Source of the DNA: Marinospirillum sp.
Lineage (GTDB): Bacteria; Pseudomonadota; Gammaproteobacteria; Pseudomonadales; Halomonadaceae
Assembly (NCBI GenBank): GCA_007116865.1
Contig: SKHR01000108.1
Coordinates: 1 to 13,410, forward strand
Length of the DNA: 13,410 bases
Direction: 5' to 3'
Both the position numbers and the translations under genes were made by a program. Under the pieces are notes generated by a model that did not search any database, had not been told where the DNA came from, and saw nothing but the letters and a program-made list of their open reading frames with translations. Shown here in pieces: positions 1 to 7,193 of this stretch (its first letter is position 1; each line of letters opens with the position of its first letter).

Positions 1-1
1 G

Positions 2-361
2 TCTTTGAAATCCCGCCTTGAAGTCGGTGCCGACCAGTTGTTGAGTGAAGACTGGTTTTTGCACACCAGTGAAGACATGCCGCGTCTGGGTGGTGCGCAC
101 TATGTGTTGCGTTATCAGGCGATTGCCGGGCAGCGGGTGGGTGAACTCAGTTGGCCAGGTGAGCAGTCGTCCAGTCCTCAGCGCTTGATGGGCTGGTCGC
201 CCTATTATCAGGGTGAAGGGCGTCCTTTGTGGCAACTGCTGGAGGCCTGGTTGCGTGAGCAGCCGACTCACTGGCGTATTCCTCAGGTTGAGCGACCGAG
301 TCTGGCCTTTGTGGATGGGCACCCAGGTTGGCATCCCGCCGCTTTGGAACTGGGTGCATGA
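2..361 (+). CDS. Unrecognised protein, 3' part (5' end outside window)
   Basis: This is an open reading frame that runs in from the left edge and stops with TGA at 359-361. About 119 codons are visible. The TTG at position 5 has no convincing ribosome site visible, and the frame stays open to the window edge, so I treat the gene as truncated at its 5' end. The visible part is soluble-looking, has no membrane segment and no cysteine, and is unusually rich in tryptophan (seven residues). It ends in a Pro/His/Gly/Trp-rich stretch. I do not recognise the family. Its stop overlaps the gspC start as ATGA, so it is probably co-transcribed and translationally coupled with the secretion operon. That is positional evidence only and does not show a role in secretion. 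Confidence 0.65.
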   Translation, partial: SLKSRLEVGADQLLSEDWFLHTSEDMPRLGGAHYVLRYQAIAGQRVGELSWPGEQSSSPQRLMGWSPYYQGEGRPLWQLLEAWLREQPTHWRIPQVERPSLAFVDGHPGWHPAALELGA

Positions 362-1239
362 TTCAGCGCGGTGTGTTTTGGTTTGGCTGGGTGCTGGTCG
401 CCGTGGCCGCTGGCTGGCTGACCAGTCGGGTTTTGCTGATGATGGAACCCTTGCCTGAGCCGCAGATCACTCATTCGAGCCCGCCTGCGGTTTTTCACTG
501 GCCGCAAAACCTGAGCCGGGTTTGGGTCGCGCCGCAGCGCAGCGCAACCCCACGCGCAGTGCAGCCCAGTCGTTTGCCAGTGACAGTGATGGGTGCCTTT
601 TTGTCGCCTTTGCCTGGACGCTCCGTGGTGGTGTTGGGTTATCGCTCGCAGCTGTTGACCATGTCAGAAGGGGATGAGCTGGATCAGGGCATTGTGTTGT
701 TAGAGATTCAGGCGGATCAATTGATTTTTGATCATCGCGGTCGTACCGAAGCAGTGCGTTGGCAGTTGGAAGAAAGCACCTTGTCTCCGGCTCAGCGCCT
801 GGACCGGGGAGATGCACCCGCCAGCCAGGCACGCCGGTCGCAGCGCTCAGTTGTGGAGCCGGTCAACCGGTCAACACAACCGGAACCACCCGTGGAAGAG
901 TTTCATCTGGGCACGCGGGCACTGGAAGACACCTTTGGGCCGGAGTTTCGCCGGTCTCTGGTGCAGGACCCCTTGCAACTGATGCGTTATGTGATGGTTG
1001 CACCACGCCAGTCAGAGGGACAGCTACAGGGTTATGAGTTACGCCCGGGGCAGGATGCGAGTTTGTTTGAGCGCCTGGGTTTGCAGGCCGGAGATCTGGT
1101 GGTTGCGGTGGATGGAGTAGCGGTGACCGACACCGCGGGCATGATGTCACTTCACGGACGTTTAGCGCAGGCTGAGCGCCTGGAGGTGGACATTGTGCGT
1201 GATGATCGGCCCTATCGTTTTCGATTAGACATGGAGTAG
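358..1239 (+). CDS. gspC: Type II secretion system protein GspC (inner-membrane/secretin linker)
   Basis: This 293-residue protein connects the inner-membrane platform to the periplasmic N0 domain of the secretin GspD and is thought to help select substrates. It has a short cytoplasmic N-terminus, one membrane segment (about residues 5-25), and a periplasmic homology region (about 73-140) with the alternating hydrophobic pattern of the GspC HR domain. A low-complexity Arg/Ser/Pro/Glu linker (about 140-200) follows, then a C-terminal PDZ domain (about 205-285, with GYELRPGQ and LQAGDLVVAVDGVAV). The start is ATG at 358, overlapping the upstream stop as ATGA. A TTG ten codons upstream (328) is possible but would put a pre-sequence in front of the short N-terminus. 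gspD begins 3 bp after the stop. The PDZ type, rather than the coiled-coil C-terminus of Pseudomonas XcpP, is seen directly. Confidence 0.95.
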   Translation: MIQRGVFWFGWVLVAVAAGWLTSRVLLMMEPLPEPQITHSSPPAVFHWPQNLSRVWVAPQRSATPRAVQPSRLPVTVMGAFLSPLPGRSVVVLGYRSQLLTMSEGDELDQGIVLLEIQADQLIFDHRGRTEAVRWQLEESTLSPAQRLDRGDAPASQARRSQRSVVEPVNRSTQPEPPVEEFHLGTRALEDTFGPEFRRSLVQDPLQLMRYVMVAPRQSEGQLQGYELRPGQDASLFERLGLQAGDLVVAVDGVAVTDTAGMMSLHGRLAQAERLEVDIVRDDRPYRFRLDME

Positions 1240-1242
1240 GCA

Positions 1243-3189
1243 GTGAAGCGTCTGATTCTGTTCGTTATTTTAAGTCTTTTCTGTGGCTGGGTCAGCGCAG
1301 AGGAGCGTTTTTCCGTCAATCTGCGTGATGTCGAATTGACCGAATTTATTGATAGTGTCAGCCGGATTACTGACCGTCAATTTATGATTGATCCCAGGGT
1401 GAGAGGGCGGGTCAGCATTCGCAGTCAGCGAGAACTCACGGCAGAAGAAGTGTTTCATGTGCTGCTCACCCAGTTACGGGTCAATGGCTTTGCTGCCGTG
1501 CCTCTGGGTGAGGGACAGTATCGTATCGTGCCAGAGCAAACGGCCCGGTTAGAACCCATCCCGGTCGAAGGCACGGAGCCACCCAACACCGATGGCCAGG
1601 ATCTCATGGCGACCCGTGTGGTGGCTTTAGAAAACTCTGATGCAGCCCAGTTGGTGAATATTCTTACCCCCTTGATGGATCGCCGGATCGGGGTGATCAC
1701 CCACTATGCGCCCACAAACCTGCTGATTTTAACGGACTGGGGCACGAATCTGGATCGCCTGACTCAATTGGTGCAGCGGATTGATCGAATCAGTAGTGAA
1801 GACCTGTCGCTGATCCTGCTGGAACATGCGTCCGCAGCGGATATCCAGCAGCTAGTCTCTCAGTTGATGCGCCGTGAAGGCCGAGCTGGTGCACCGCCTC
1901 AGGTATTGGCGGATACTCGTTTAAACCTGTTGCTGGTGAGAGCGGACGCAAGCACCCGGCGTGACATAGAACGCCTGGTTGCGGAACTGGACCAGCCAGT
2001 TGAGCGTTCGGCCAATACGCAGGTGTTTTATTTACGTCACGCCAAAGCCAGTGAGCTGGTGTCCCTGTTACAGGGTGTGATCGCAGAGCCGGAAGGCGGC
2101 GGTGATACCGCCGGTCAGCGCGCAGTTCGCATCCAGGCGCATGAAGAAACCAATGCCCTGGTTGTTTCCGGCAGCCCGGATCAGTTGCGTGAAATCCGCC
2201 TGTTACTGGATCAGTTGGATATACGGCGTGCTCAGGTGCTGGTCGAAGCCATCATTGTTGAAGTATCAGAAAACCGTGCCCGAGACCTGGGAGTACAGTG
2301 GTTGTTTGCAGATCGCGGTGCCGGTACCGTGCCTTTGGGCGCGATCAATGTGCCCGGTCAGGCGGGTTCAGGTCTGGCGGGTGTATCCACCGGATTGCTG
2401 GGCAATGACAGCAGTGGTGCGTTGGGTGCGCTGGCGGGCCTGGAGGGGATCACCGCCGGGGTTGGACGGATCACCGATTCAGGGGTCAGCTTTGGTCTGC
2501 TGCTCAACGCCCTGCAAACAGAAACCGACTTTAATATTCTTTCGACCCCGAGCCTTCTGACCTTGGATAATGCAGAAGCCACGATTCTGGTGGGGCAGGA
2601 AGTGCCCTTCATCACTGGCTCAACCGTGGGTGATAATAATACCAATCCCTTCCAGACCATTCAGCGGCGTGAGGTGGGGGTTCGCTTGCAAATCCGCCCC
2701 CAAATCAATGATGGTGGGTCGGTCCGCCTGGAAATCGTGCAGGAGGTTTCCAATATTGAGGATGCCACCCGTGCCAGCGACATCATCACCAATAAACGTG
2801 AAATCACCACCACGGTGATGGCCGATGACAATGACATCATCGTGCTGGGGGGGCTGATCCGTGAGGATGAGCGGGAAACCTATCGCAAAGTGCCTTTGCT
2901 GGGCGATATCCCACTGCTGGGTGCCTTGTTTCGCTCGACCAGTGTGAGCCGTGAAAAGCGTAATCTGATGGTCTTCATCCAGCCGCGTATTTTGCATGAC
3001 CGGGATTCATTGGCGAGTATCAGCAGTGAGAAGTATCGTTACATGCAGGCTGCGCGCTGGCTGCATAATCAGCATTCCCGCCAGCTGGGTGACTGGGACC
3101 CTAATTTGTCCTCCTCCGCACCTAGCCTGGAGATGCTCTTCCCGGCACGCCGGGATGCGCTGCAACCAGCGAGCGAGAGACGCCAGTGA
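1243..3189 (+). CDS. gspD: Type II secretion system secretin GspD
   Basis: This is the outer-membrane secretin that forms the multimeric gated exit channel of the T2SS. The 648-residue length is normal for the family. A signal peptide is evident (basic start, hydrophobic core, likely cleavage after VSA near residue 19). N0 (about 24-95, starting FSVNLRDVELTEFIDSVSR) docks to GspC. N1, N2 and N3 follow (about 118-345), with repeated motifs of the type APTNLLIL, TRLNLLLV and EETNALVV. The secretin core (about 345-595) contains VPFITGS and EVGVRLQIRPQIN, and the turn LGGLIREDERE. The C-terminal tail (about 600-648) would correspond to the S domain that binds a pilotin in systems that have one, but no pilotin gene is nearby. 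The start is GTG at 1243 with GGAG at 1233-1236 inside the end of gspC. The stop overlaps the gspE start. Confidence 0.97.
   Translation: MKRLILFVILSLFCGWVSAEERFSVNLRDVELTEFIDSVSRITDRQFMIDPRVRGRVSIRSQRELTAEEVFHVLLTQLRVNGFAAVPLGEGQYRIVPEQTARLEPIPVEGTEPPNTDGQDLMATRVVALENSDAAQLVNILTPLMDRRIGVITHYAPTNLLILTDWGTNLDRLTQLVQRIDRISSEDLSLILLEHASAADIQQLVSQLMRREGRAGAPPQVLADTRLNLLLVRADASTRRDIERLVAELDQPVERSANTQVFYLRHAKASELVSLLQGVIAEPEGGGDTAGQRAVRIQAHEETNALVVSGSPDQLREIRLLLDQLDIRRAQVLVEAIIVEVSENRARDLGVQWLFADRGAGTVPLGAINVPGQAGSGLAGVSTGLLGNDSSGALGALAGLEGITAGVGRITDSGVSFGLLLNALQTETDFNILSTPSLLTLDNAEATILVGQEVPFITGSTVGDNNTNPFQTIQRREVGVRLQIRPQINDGGSVRLEIVQEVSNIEDATRASDIITNKREITTTVMADDNDIIVLGGLIREDERETYRKVPLLGDIPLLGALFRSTSVSREKRNLMVFIQPRILHDRDSLASISSEKYRYMQAARWLHNQHSRQLGDWDPNLSSSAPSLEMLFPARRDALQPASERRQ
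3140..3155 (+). repeat. Short GC-rich inverted repeat near the gspD 3' end
   Basis: CCCGGC (3141-3146) and GCCGGG (3149-3154) are perfect reverse complements, extended by a T-A pair at 3140 and 3155. The centre is very short (AC), so the inner pair would open to form a tetraloop in RNA. It lies in gspD coding sequence about 30 bp before the gspE start and has no following T-run, so it is not a terminator. A function is not shown. Confidence 0.4.
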
Positions 3190-4652
3190 GCTTGGCCTTG
3201 ATTCCCTATCGCTTTGCCCGGCGCAAAGGCGTACTGGTCAAACCAGAGGAAAATCAGCGTTATCAGCTGATTTGCCACCCTGAGGCCGAAGCGGCGGCGA
3301 TTCAGGAGGTGGTGCGCAGCTATGGAGAACCGAGCCAACTCAGTCAGGTGTCGGCGAGCGACTTTGATCGCCAATTGGCACAGACCTATGATGCGCAGCG
3401 AACCAGCACATCAGAGCTGGTAGAAGGCCTGGAGCAGGTCAATCTGGATAGCTTGATGGAAGCGCTGCCGCGCATTGAAGACCTGCTGGAAACCGAAAAT
3501 GAAGCGCCCATCATTCGTTTGATCAACGGCCTGTTTTCAGAGGCACTGAAACTGCACGCCTCGGATATCCATATCGAAACCTTTGAGCAGATGTTGCTGG
3601 TGCGTTTTCGCGTTGATGGGGTGCTGATGGAAGTTTTGCGGCCACCTCGCAAACTGGCCCCAATGCTGGTGTCGCGGATCAAAGTCATGGCACAGCTGGA
3701 TATTGCTGAAAAACGCCAGCCTCAGGATGGACGCATCACCGTGCGCACCGCCGGGCGCGAGGTGGATATTCGGGTCTCAACCCTGCCTTCGATTTATGGC
3801 GAGCGAGTGGTCATGCGTTTGCTGGATAAAACCGCAGACCTGATGCAGCTGAATGAACTGGGCATGCCCGATAAGGTGCTGACTCGTTATCGTGAGCTGC
3901 TGGCACAACCCAACGGTATTTTACTGATCACCGGGCCGACTGGCTCAGGTAAGACCACCACACTTTATGCCAGTCTCAATCATCTGAATGATGCCACCCG
4001 CAATATCCTCACGGTTGAAGATCCGGTGGAGTATGCGATCGCCGGTATCGGTCAGACTTCGGTCAACCTCAAAGCCGGTATGACCTTTGCCAAAGGCCTG
4101 CGCGCAATTCTACGCCAGGACCCGGATGTGGTGATGCTGGGTGAAATTCGTGATCTGGAAACCGCCAGCATTGCGGTACAGGCCAGTTTGACCGGCCATC
4201 TGGTGTTATCGACCTTGCACACCAACTCTGCTTTGGGTGCCATTGCCCGACTCAGAGATATGGGGGTGGAGCCTTTTTTACTGGCTTCCAGTTTGAAAGG
4301 TGTGATGGCGCAACGCCTAGTGCGACGTTTGTGTCCTGAGTGCTCGGAACCGCGCAGTCTACGTGATTCTGAACGCGCCCTGCTGGGTGCCTCGGGAGCG
4401 CACTTGACGCAGGTGCATCAAGCAAAGGGCTGTCCAGCCTGTCAGCACAGTGGTTATCGGGGGCGGGTCGGCCTGTATGAGTTTGTGCCGGTGGATGCCG
4501 AGCTGGCAGAGCAGATTCATGACGGGGTTGCTGAAAGCAAGATTGCCGCCCAGGTTTTCTCTCAATGGCCGGATCTGCTCAGCGCCGGGGTTGAGCGCTT
4601 GCAGCGAGGGGAAACCACGCTGGAGGATCTGCTGCGTGTGATCAGGAGCTGA
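3186..4652 (+). CDS. gspE: Type II secretion system ATPase GspE
   Basis: This is the cytoplasmic hexameric AAA-like ATPase that powers pseudopilus assembly, anchored through GspL. It has 488 residues, typical for GspE. The N-terminus (IPYRFARRKGVLV) matches the start of the N1E region that contacts GspL. The nucleotide-binding core shows a Walker A motif GPTGSGKTT (residues 250-258, Lys256), an aspartate box VEDPVEY, a Walker B region DPDVVMLGEIRD (Glu320) and a histidine box LTGHLVLSTLHTN. A tetracysteine zinc motif, CPEC (383-386) and CPAC (416-419), separates it from PilT-type ATPases and supports GspE. The start is GTG at 3186, overlapping the gspD stop as GTGA, with only a weak purine-rich ribosome site (GAGAGA), so translational coupling to gspD is likely. 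It ends 1 bp before gspF. Confidence 0.97.
   Translation: MSLALIPYRFARRKGVLVKPEENQRYQLICHPEAEAAAIQEVVRSYGEPSQLSQVSASDFDRQLAQTYDAQRTSTSELVEGLEQVNLDSLMEALPRIEDLLETENEAPIIRLINGLFSEALKLHASDIHIETFEQMLLVRFRVDGVLMEVLRPPRKLAPMLVSRIKVMAQLDIAEKRQPQDGRITVRTAGREVDIRVSTLPSIYGERVVMRLLDKTADLMQLNELGMPDKVLTRYRELLAQPNGILLITGPTGSGKTTTLYASLNHLNDATRNILTVEDPVEYAIAGIGQTSVNLKAGMTFAKGLRAILRQDPDVVMLGEIRDLETASIAVQASLTGHLVLSTLHTNSALGAIARLRDMGVEPFLLASSLKGVMAQRLVRRLCPECSEPRSLRDSERALLGASGAHLTQVHQAKGCPACQHSGYRGRVGLYEFVPVDAELAEQIHDGVAESKIAAQVFSQWPDLLSAGVERLQRGETTLEDLLRVIRS
3251..3273 (+). repeat. 8-bp inverted repeat in the first codons of gspE
   Basis: AAATCAGC (3251-3258) and GCTGATTT (3266-3273) are perfect reverse complements around a 7-nt centre. 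The element lies about 65 bp inside gspE. It could fold in RNA but has no terminator-like T-run. About one or two such 8-bp stems are expected by chance in a window of this size under equal base frequencies, so its function is uncertain. Confidence 0.4.
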
Positions 4653-4653
4653 T

Positions 4654-5886
4654 GTGGCCAGTTTTCGCTATCTTGCAGTCAATGCTCAGGGAAAAACCAC
4701 ACGCGGGGTGATTGAATCTGACTCGGCACGTCAGGCACGTCAGGCCTTGCGTGAGCAGGGGCTGTTCCCGCGAGAGGTCAGCGCAGAAGCGGTTGCTGCC
4801 GATTCAGGCTCCGCTGCCCGCCCAGCTCGCTGGGCCATGAGTGCGCCGCGTCTGGGACCTGAACAAAAAGCCCTGTTTACCCGGCAGTTGGCCACCCTGG
4901 TGCATGCGGGTTTGCCGCTGGAAAGTGCGCTTGAAACCCTGTCACGCCAGGCAGAAACGGCAAAACAGCGCCAATTGATCGCCCTGGTGCGCGCCCGTGT
5001 ACGCGAAGGCCATAGTCTGGCTGACAGCCTGTCGGCTTACCCGCAAACCTTTGATCGCCTCTATGTGTCTTTGGCGGCCGCTGGCGAAAAAGCCGGATGC
5101 CTGGATCAAGTCATGCTGCGCCTGGCGGACTATCTGGAAACCAGTCATCAGCAGCGCCAAAAAGCACGCATGGCGCTGGTGTATCCGCTGATGCTGACTC
5201 TGGTGTCGATTGCCATCATCATCGCCTTGATGACCTTTGTGGTGCCGCGCATTGTCAGTCAATTTGAACATGCAGGACAAACGCTGCCTGCGATCACACG
5301 GGGCCTGATCTGGGTGAGTGACAGTCTCAGAGACTGGGGAGTGTTGTTAACCGGTGTGGTTGTTTTATTGGCGCTGCTGGTGATTTTTCTGTTGCGTCAG
5401 GAAAGCTGGCGTTTGCGTTGGCATCGGCAGATTTTAAATCTGCCCTGGCTGGGGCGTTCGGCACGGGCACTCAATACCGCACGTTTGGCGCGTACCCTCG
5501 CCATCCTGAATGCCAGTGGCATTCCGCTGCTGGAGGCTTTGCAGGTGGCACGACGTACCCTGACCAATGACTTTCTGCGTTGCCGAACTCAGCAGGTGGT
5601 GGATCAGGTGCGCGAGGGGGTGAGTTTGCATCGGGCACTGGATAAGGTCGGTGTCTTTCCACCCATGATGGTGTACATGGTCGCCAGTGGTGAGGCCAGT
5701 GGTGAACTGGATCAAATGCTGATGCGCGTTGCTGATTTGCAGGACAGTGAGTTTCAACAAAAAGTGGATACCGGCTTGTCTTTGTTTGAGCCGGTGATGA
5801 TTTTATTCATGGGGGGCGTGGTGCTGACCATTGTGTTGGCGATCCTTTTGCCCATCATGCAACTGAACGATGTGTTGAGTTTATAA
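4654..5886 (+). CDS. gspF: Type II secretion system inner-membrane platform protein GspF
   Basis: This polytopic inner-membrane protein of the assembly platform is the partner of GspE and GspL. The 410-residue length is normal. The N-terminal segment has the family pattern FRYLAVNAQGK, then GVIESDSARQARQALREQGLFP. Two T2SSF repeats follow (about 75-195 and 275-400). Three membrane segments are visible at about residues 172-200, 226-248 and 380-404. The conserved ASGEASGELDQML near residue 345 is the hallmark of the second repeat, with its counterpart AAAGEKAGCLDQVML in the first. The start is GTG at 4654, 1 bp after the gspE stop, with AGGAG at 4644-4648. An ATG at 4652 is out of frame and is not used. 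Confidence 0.96.
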   Translation: MASFRYLAVNAQGKTTRGVIESDSARQARQALREQGLFPREVSAEAVAADSGSAARPARWAMSAPRLGPEQKALFTRQLATLVHAGLPLESALETLSRQAETAKQRQLIALVRARVREGHSLADSLSAYPQTFDRLYVSLAAAGEKAGCLDQVMLRLADYLETSHQQRQKARMALVYPLMLTLVSIAIIIALMTFVVPRIVSQFEHAGQTLPAITRGLIWVSDSLRDWGVLLTGVVVLLALLVIFLLRQESWRLRWHRQILNLPWLGRSARALNTARLARTLAILNASGIPLLEALQVARRTLTNDFLRCRTQQVVDQVREGVSLHRALDKVGVFPPMMVYMVASGEASGELDQMLMRVADLQDSEFQQKVDTGLSLFEPVMILFMGGVVLTIVLAILLPIMQLNDVLSL

Positions 5887-5891
5887 GGAGG
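5885..5891 (+). promoter_or_regulatory. Strong ribosome binding site of gspG
   Basis: AAGGAGG lies 7 nt before the GTG start of gspG. It is the closest match to the anti-Shine-Dalgarno consensus seen in the operon and sits in one of its few intergenic gaps (12 bp). It settles GTG 5899 as the start. A strong site fits the need for more of the major pseudopilin than of other components; that link is inference. Confidence 0.75.
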
Positions 5892-5898
5892 CAGTCAG

Positions 5899-6336
5899 GT
5901 GCAGAAATATCCACTGATTCGGCAAAAGGGTTTCACCCTGCTGGAAGTGATGGTCGTGCTGGTGATCATTGGTCTGTTGATCGCGATCGTGGCCCCCAAT
6001 GTGCTGGATAACCAGGATCGTGCCATGGTGCAAAAGGCACGGGCCGATCTGGCAAGCCTTGAGCAGGCGCTGGAAATGTATCGCCTGGATAACCACACCT
6101 ATCCCACCACCGAGCAGGGGCTGGCGGCATTGGTCACCCGCCCAACGGTCGCACCACTTCCATCTAATTATCGGGAGCATGGATATATCCGCCGTTTGCC
6201 GACAGATCCTTGGGGCAATGCCTATCAATATCGCTATCCCGGTGAGCGGGGACGAGTGGATGTGTTTTCTCTGGGGGCCAATGGTCGACCCGGTGGTGAG
6301 GGCTTGAATGCTGAAATCGGCAACTGGGATCTCTGA
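5899..6336 (+). CDS. gspG: Major pseudopilin GspG
   Basis: This is the main subunit of the T2SS pseudopilus, which is thought to push substrates through the secretin. The 145-residue precursor has an 11-residue basic leader ending in KG, followed by the type IV pilin-like motif FTLLEVMVVLVIIGLLIAIVAP: cleavage after Gly11, Phe at +1 and Glu at +5. A prepilin peptidase, not encoded here, would cleave and N-methylate it. After the hydrophobic helix come the GspG-type sequences QALEMYRLDNHTYPTTEQGL and LPTDPWGNAYQYRYPGE, and a C-terminal acidic/Gly region that in the family forms the calcium-binding loop. The start is GTG with a strong ribosome site. The last 29 bp overlap gspH in another frame. 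Confidence 0.97.
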   Translation: MQKYPLIRQKGFTLLEVMVVLVIIGLLIAIVAPNVLDNQDRAMVQKARADLASLEQALEMYRLDNHTYPTTEQGLAALVTRPTVAPLPSNYREHGYIRRLPTDPWGNAYQYRYPGERGRVDVFSLGANGRPGGEGLNAEIGNWDL

Positions 6337-6808
6337 TCAGGCCAGGGGTTTTACCCTGCTGGAAACCCTGGTGGTGGTGTTCATCGTCGCCCTGCTGGCG
6401 TCATTGGTCGGCTTGTCTTTAGGGCGCAATGATCAGCAGCAGGTGGATCGCGAAGCCCGGCGACTGTTGGAGGATTTTACCCATGCACGGGATCTGGCCC
6501 TGAATCAGCATCGTTTGGTGCGCTGGCAGGCCGATGAGGCGGGTTATGTGTTTGCACAGCGTGACAGCCTGGGGCGCTGGCAGGACTTTGAAACGCGCGC
6601 TCTGCCCAAGCGCGAGTGGCGGGGCGCAGTGCAGTTAAGCCCAAATGCAGCGCTTCAGGATGCTACTAACAAGGAGTGGCAGGTGGTTTTTTTTCCTTCC
6701 GGCGAGGTCACGCCAGGCACCCTGGTTTTGCAGGGGGAGGATGCCCAGCGCCACATCCGGATCACCAGTCGCGGGTTTGAACTTCTGGAGTCCAGCGATG
6801 CACCCTAA
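6308..6808 (+). CDS. gspH: Minor pseudopilin GspH
   Basis: This minor pseudopilin is thought to sit between the GspI-J-K tip complex and the GspG shaft. The precursor has 166 residues. The leader is 14 residues and ends in ARG; the mature protein starts with FTLLETLVVVFIVALLASLVG (Glu at +5). The C-terminal half carries the family feature VVFFPSGEVTPGTLVLQ. ATG at 6308 is the only good start before the leader; it has GAGGG at 6298-6302 five bases upstream. This gives a 29-bp overlap with the end of gspG, longer than usual for this operon. A run of eight T (6687-6694) lies in the coding region. The gene overlaps gspI by 11 bp. Confidence 0.93.
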   Translation: MLKSATGISDQARGFTLLETLVVVFIVALLASLVGLSLGRNDQQQVDREARRLLEDFTHARDLALNQHRLVRWQADEAGYVFAQRDSLGRWQDFETRALPKREWRGAVQLSPNAALQDATNKEWQVVFFPSGEVTPGTLVLQGEDAQRHIRITSRGFELLESSDAP

Positions 6809-7193
6809 GCGGGGTTTGCCACCCTTTGCGCAGGCGGGGATGACCCTCATTGAGGTGTTGGTGGCTCTGGTGATTCTGGCGACCCTGGCGGTGGTGTCTC
6901 AAGAGGTCATCAGTCGCAGTGTCACCGTGCGTCTGGCGGTCGAGGAGCAGGCGCTGGCGCAGTTATGTGCGGATAATCTGCTGGTTCAATATCACCTGTC
7001 GAGCGAGTGGCCGGGGGTGGGATCACAAACCGGGGACATGACGCAAGGACGCATGACCTGCTACTGGCGTGCGGATGTGCAGGCCACTCCGTTACCGGCG
7101 ATGCGCCGGGTTGATATCGGCATCTATGCGACCTCTGAACGTCGTCATCGTTTGGCCCGGGTGTCCGGTTTTATTGGAGAACCCAGCCCATGA
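6798..7193 (+). CDS. gspI: Minor pseudopilin GspI
   Basis: This minor pseudopilin forms the pseudopilus tip complex with GspJ and GspK and is considered the nucleator of that complex. The precursor has 131 residues. The leader is 14 residues and ends in QAG, then MTLIEVLVALVILATLAVV; Met at +1 is frequent in GspI, and Glu is kept at +5. The remainder fits the T2SSI domain (QALAQLCADNLLVQYHL and a terminal RLARVSGFIG). The open frame extends upstream to 6645, but ATG at 6798 has GGAG at 6787-6790 seven bases upstream and gives a normal short leader, so it is chosen. It overlaps gspH by 11 bp and gspJ by 4 bp (ATGA). Confidence 0.94.
   Translation: MHPKRGLPPFAQAGMTLIEVLVALVILATLAVVSQEVISRSVTVRLAVEEQALAQLCADNLLVQYHLSSEWPGVGSQTGDMTQGRMTCYWRADVQATPLPAMRRVDIGIYATSERRHRLARVSGFIGEPSP

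Noticed and set aside
2620..2997. Antisense open frame of 125 codons opposite gspD
   Set aside because: It lies wholly inside the conserved secretin core; composition (His/Gln-rich) is that of a shadow frame.
4725..4742. 9-bp tandem repeat (GGCACGTCA twice) in gspF
   Set aside because: It encodes the ARQARQA part of a stretch common to GspF proteins, so the protein explains it, and the unit keeps the frame.
6645..6797. Longer 5' extension of gspI inside gspH
   Set aside because: It would give a leader of more than 60 residues before the pseudopilin cleavage site; ATG 6798 has a good ribosome site and a normal leader.
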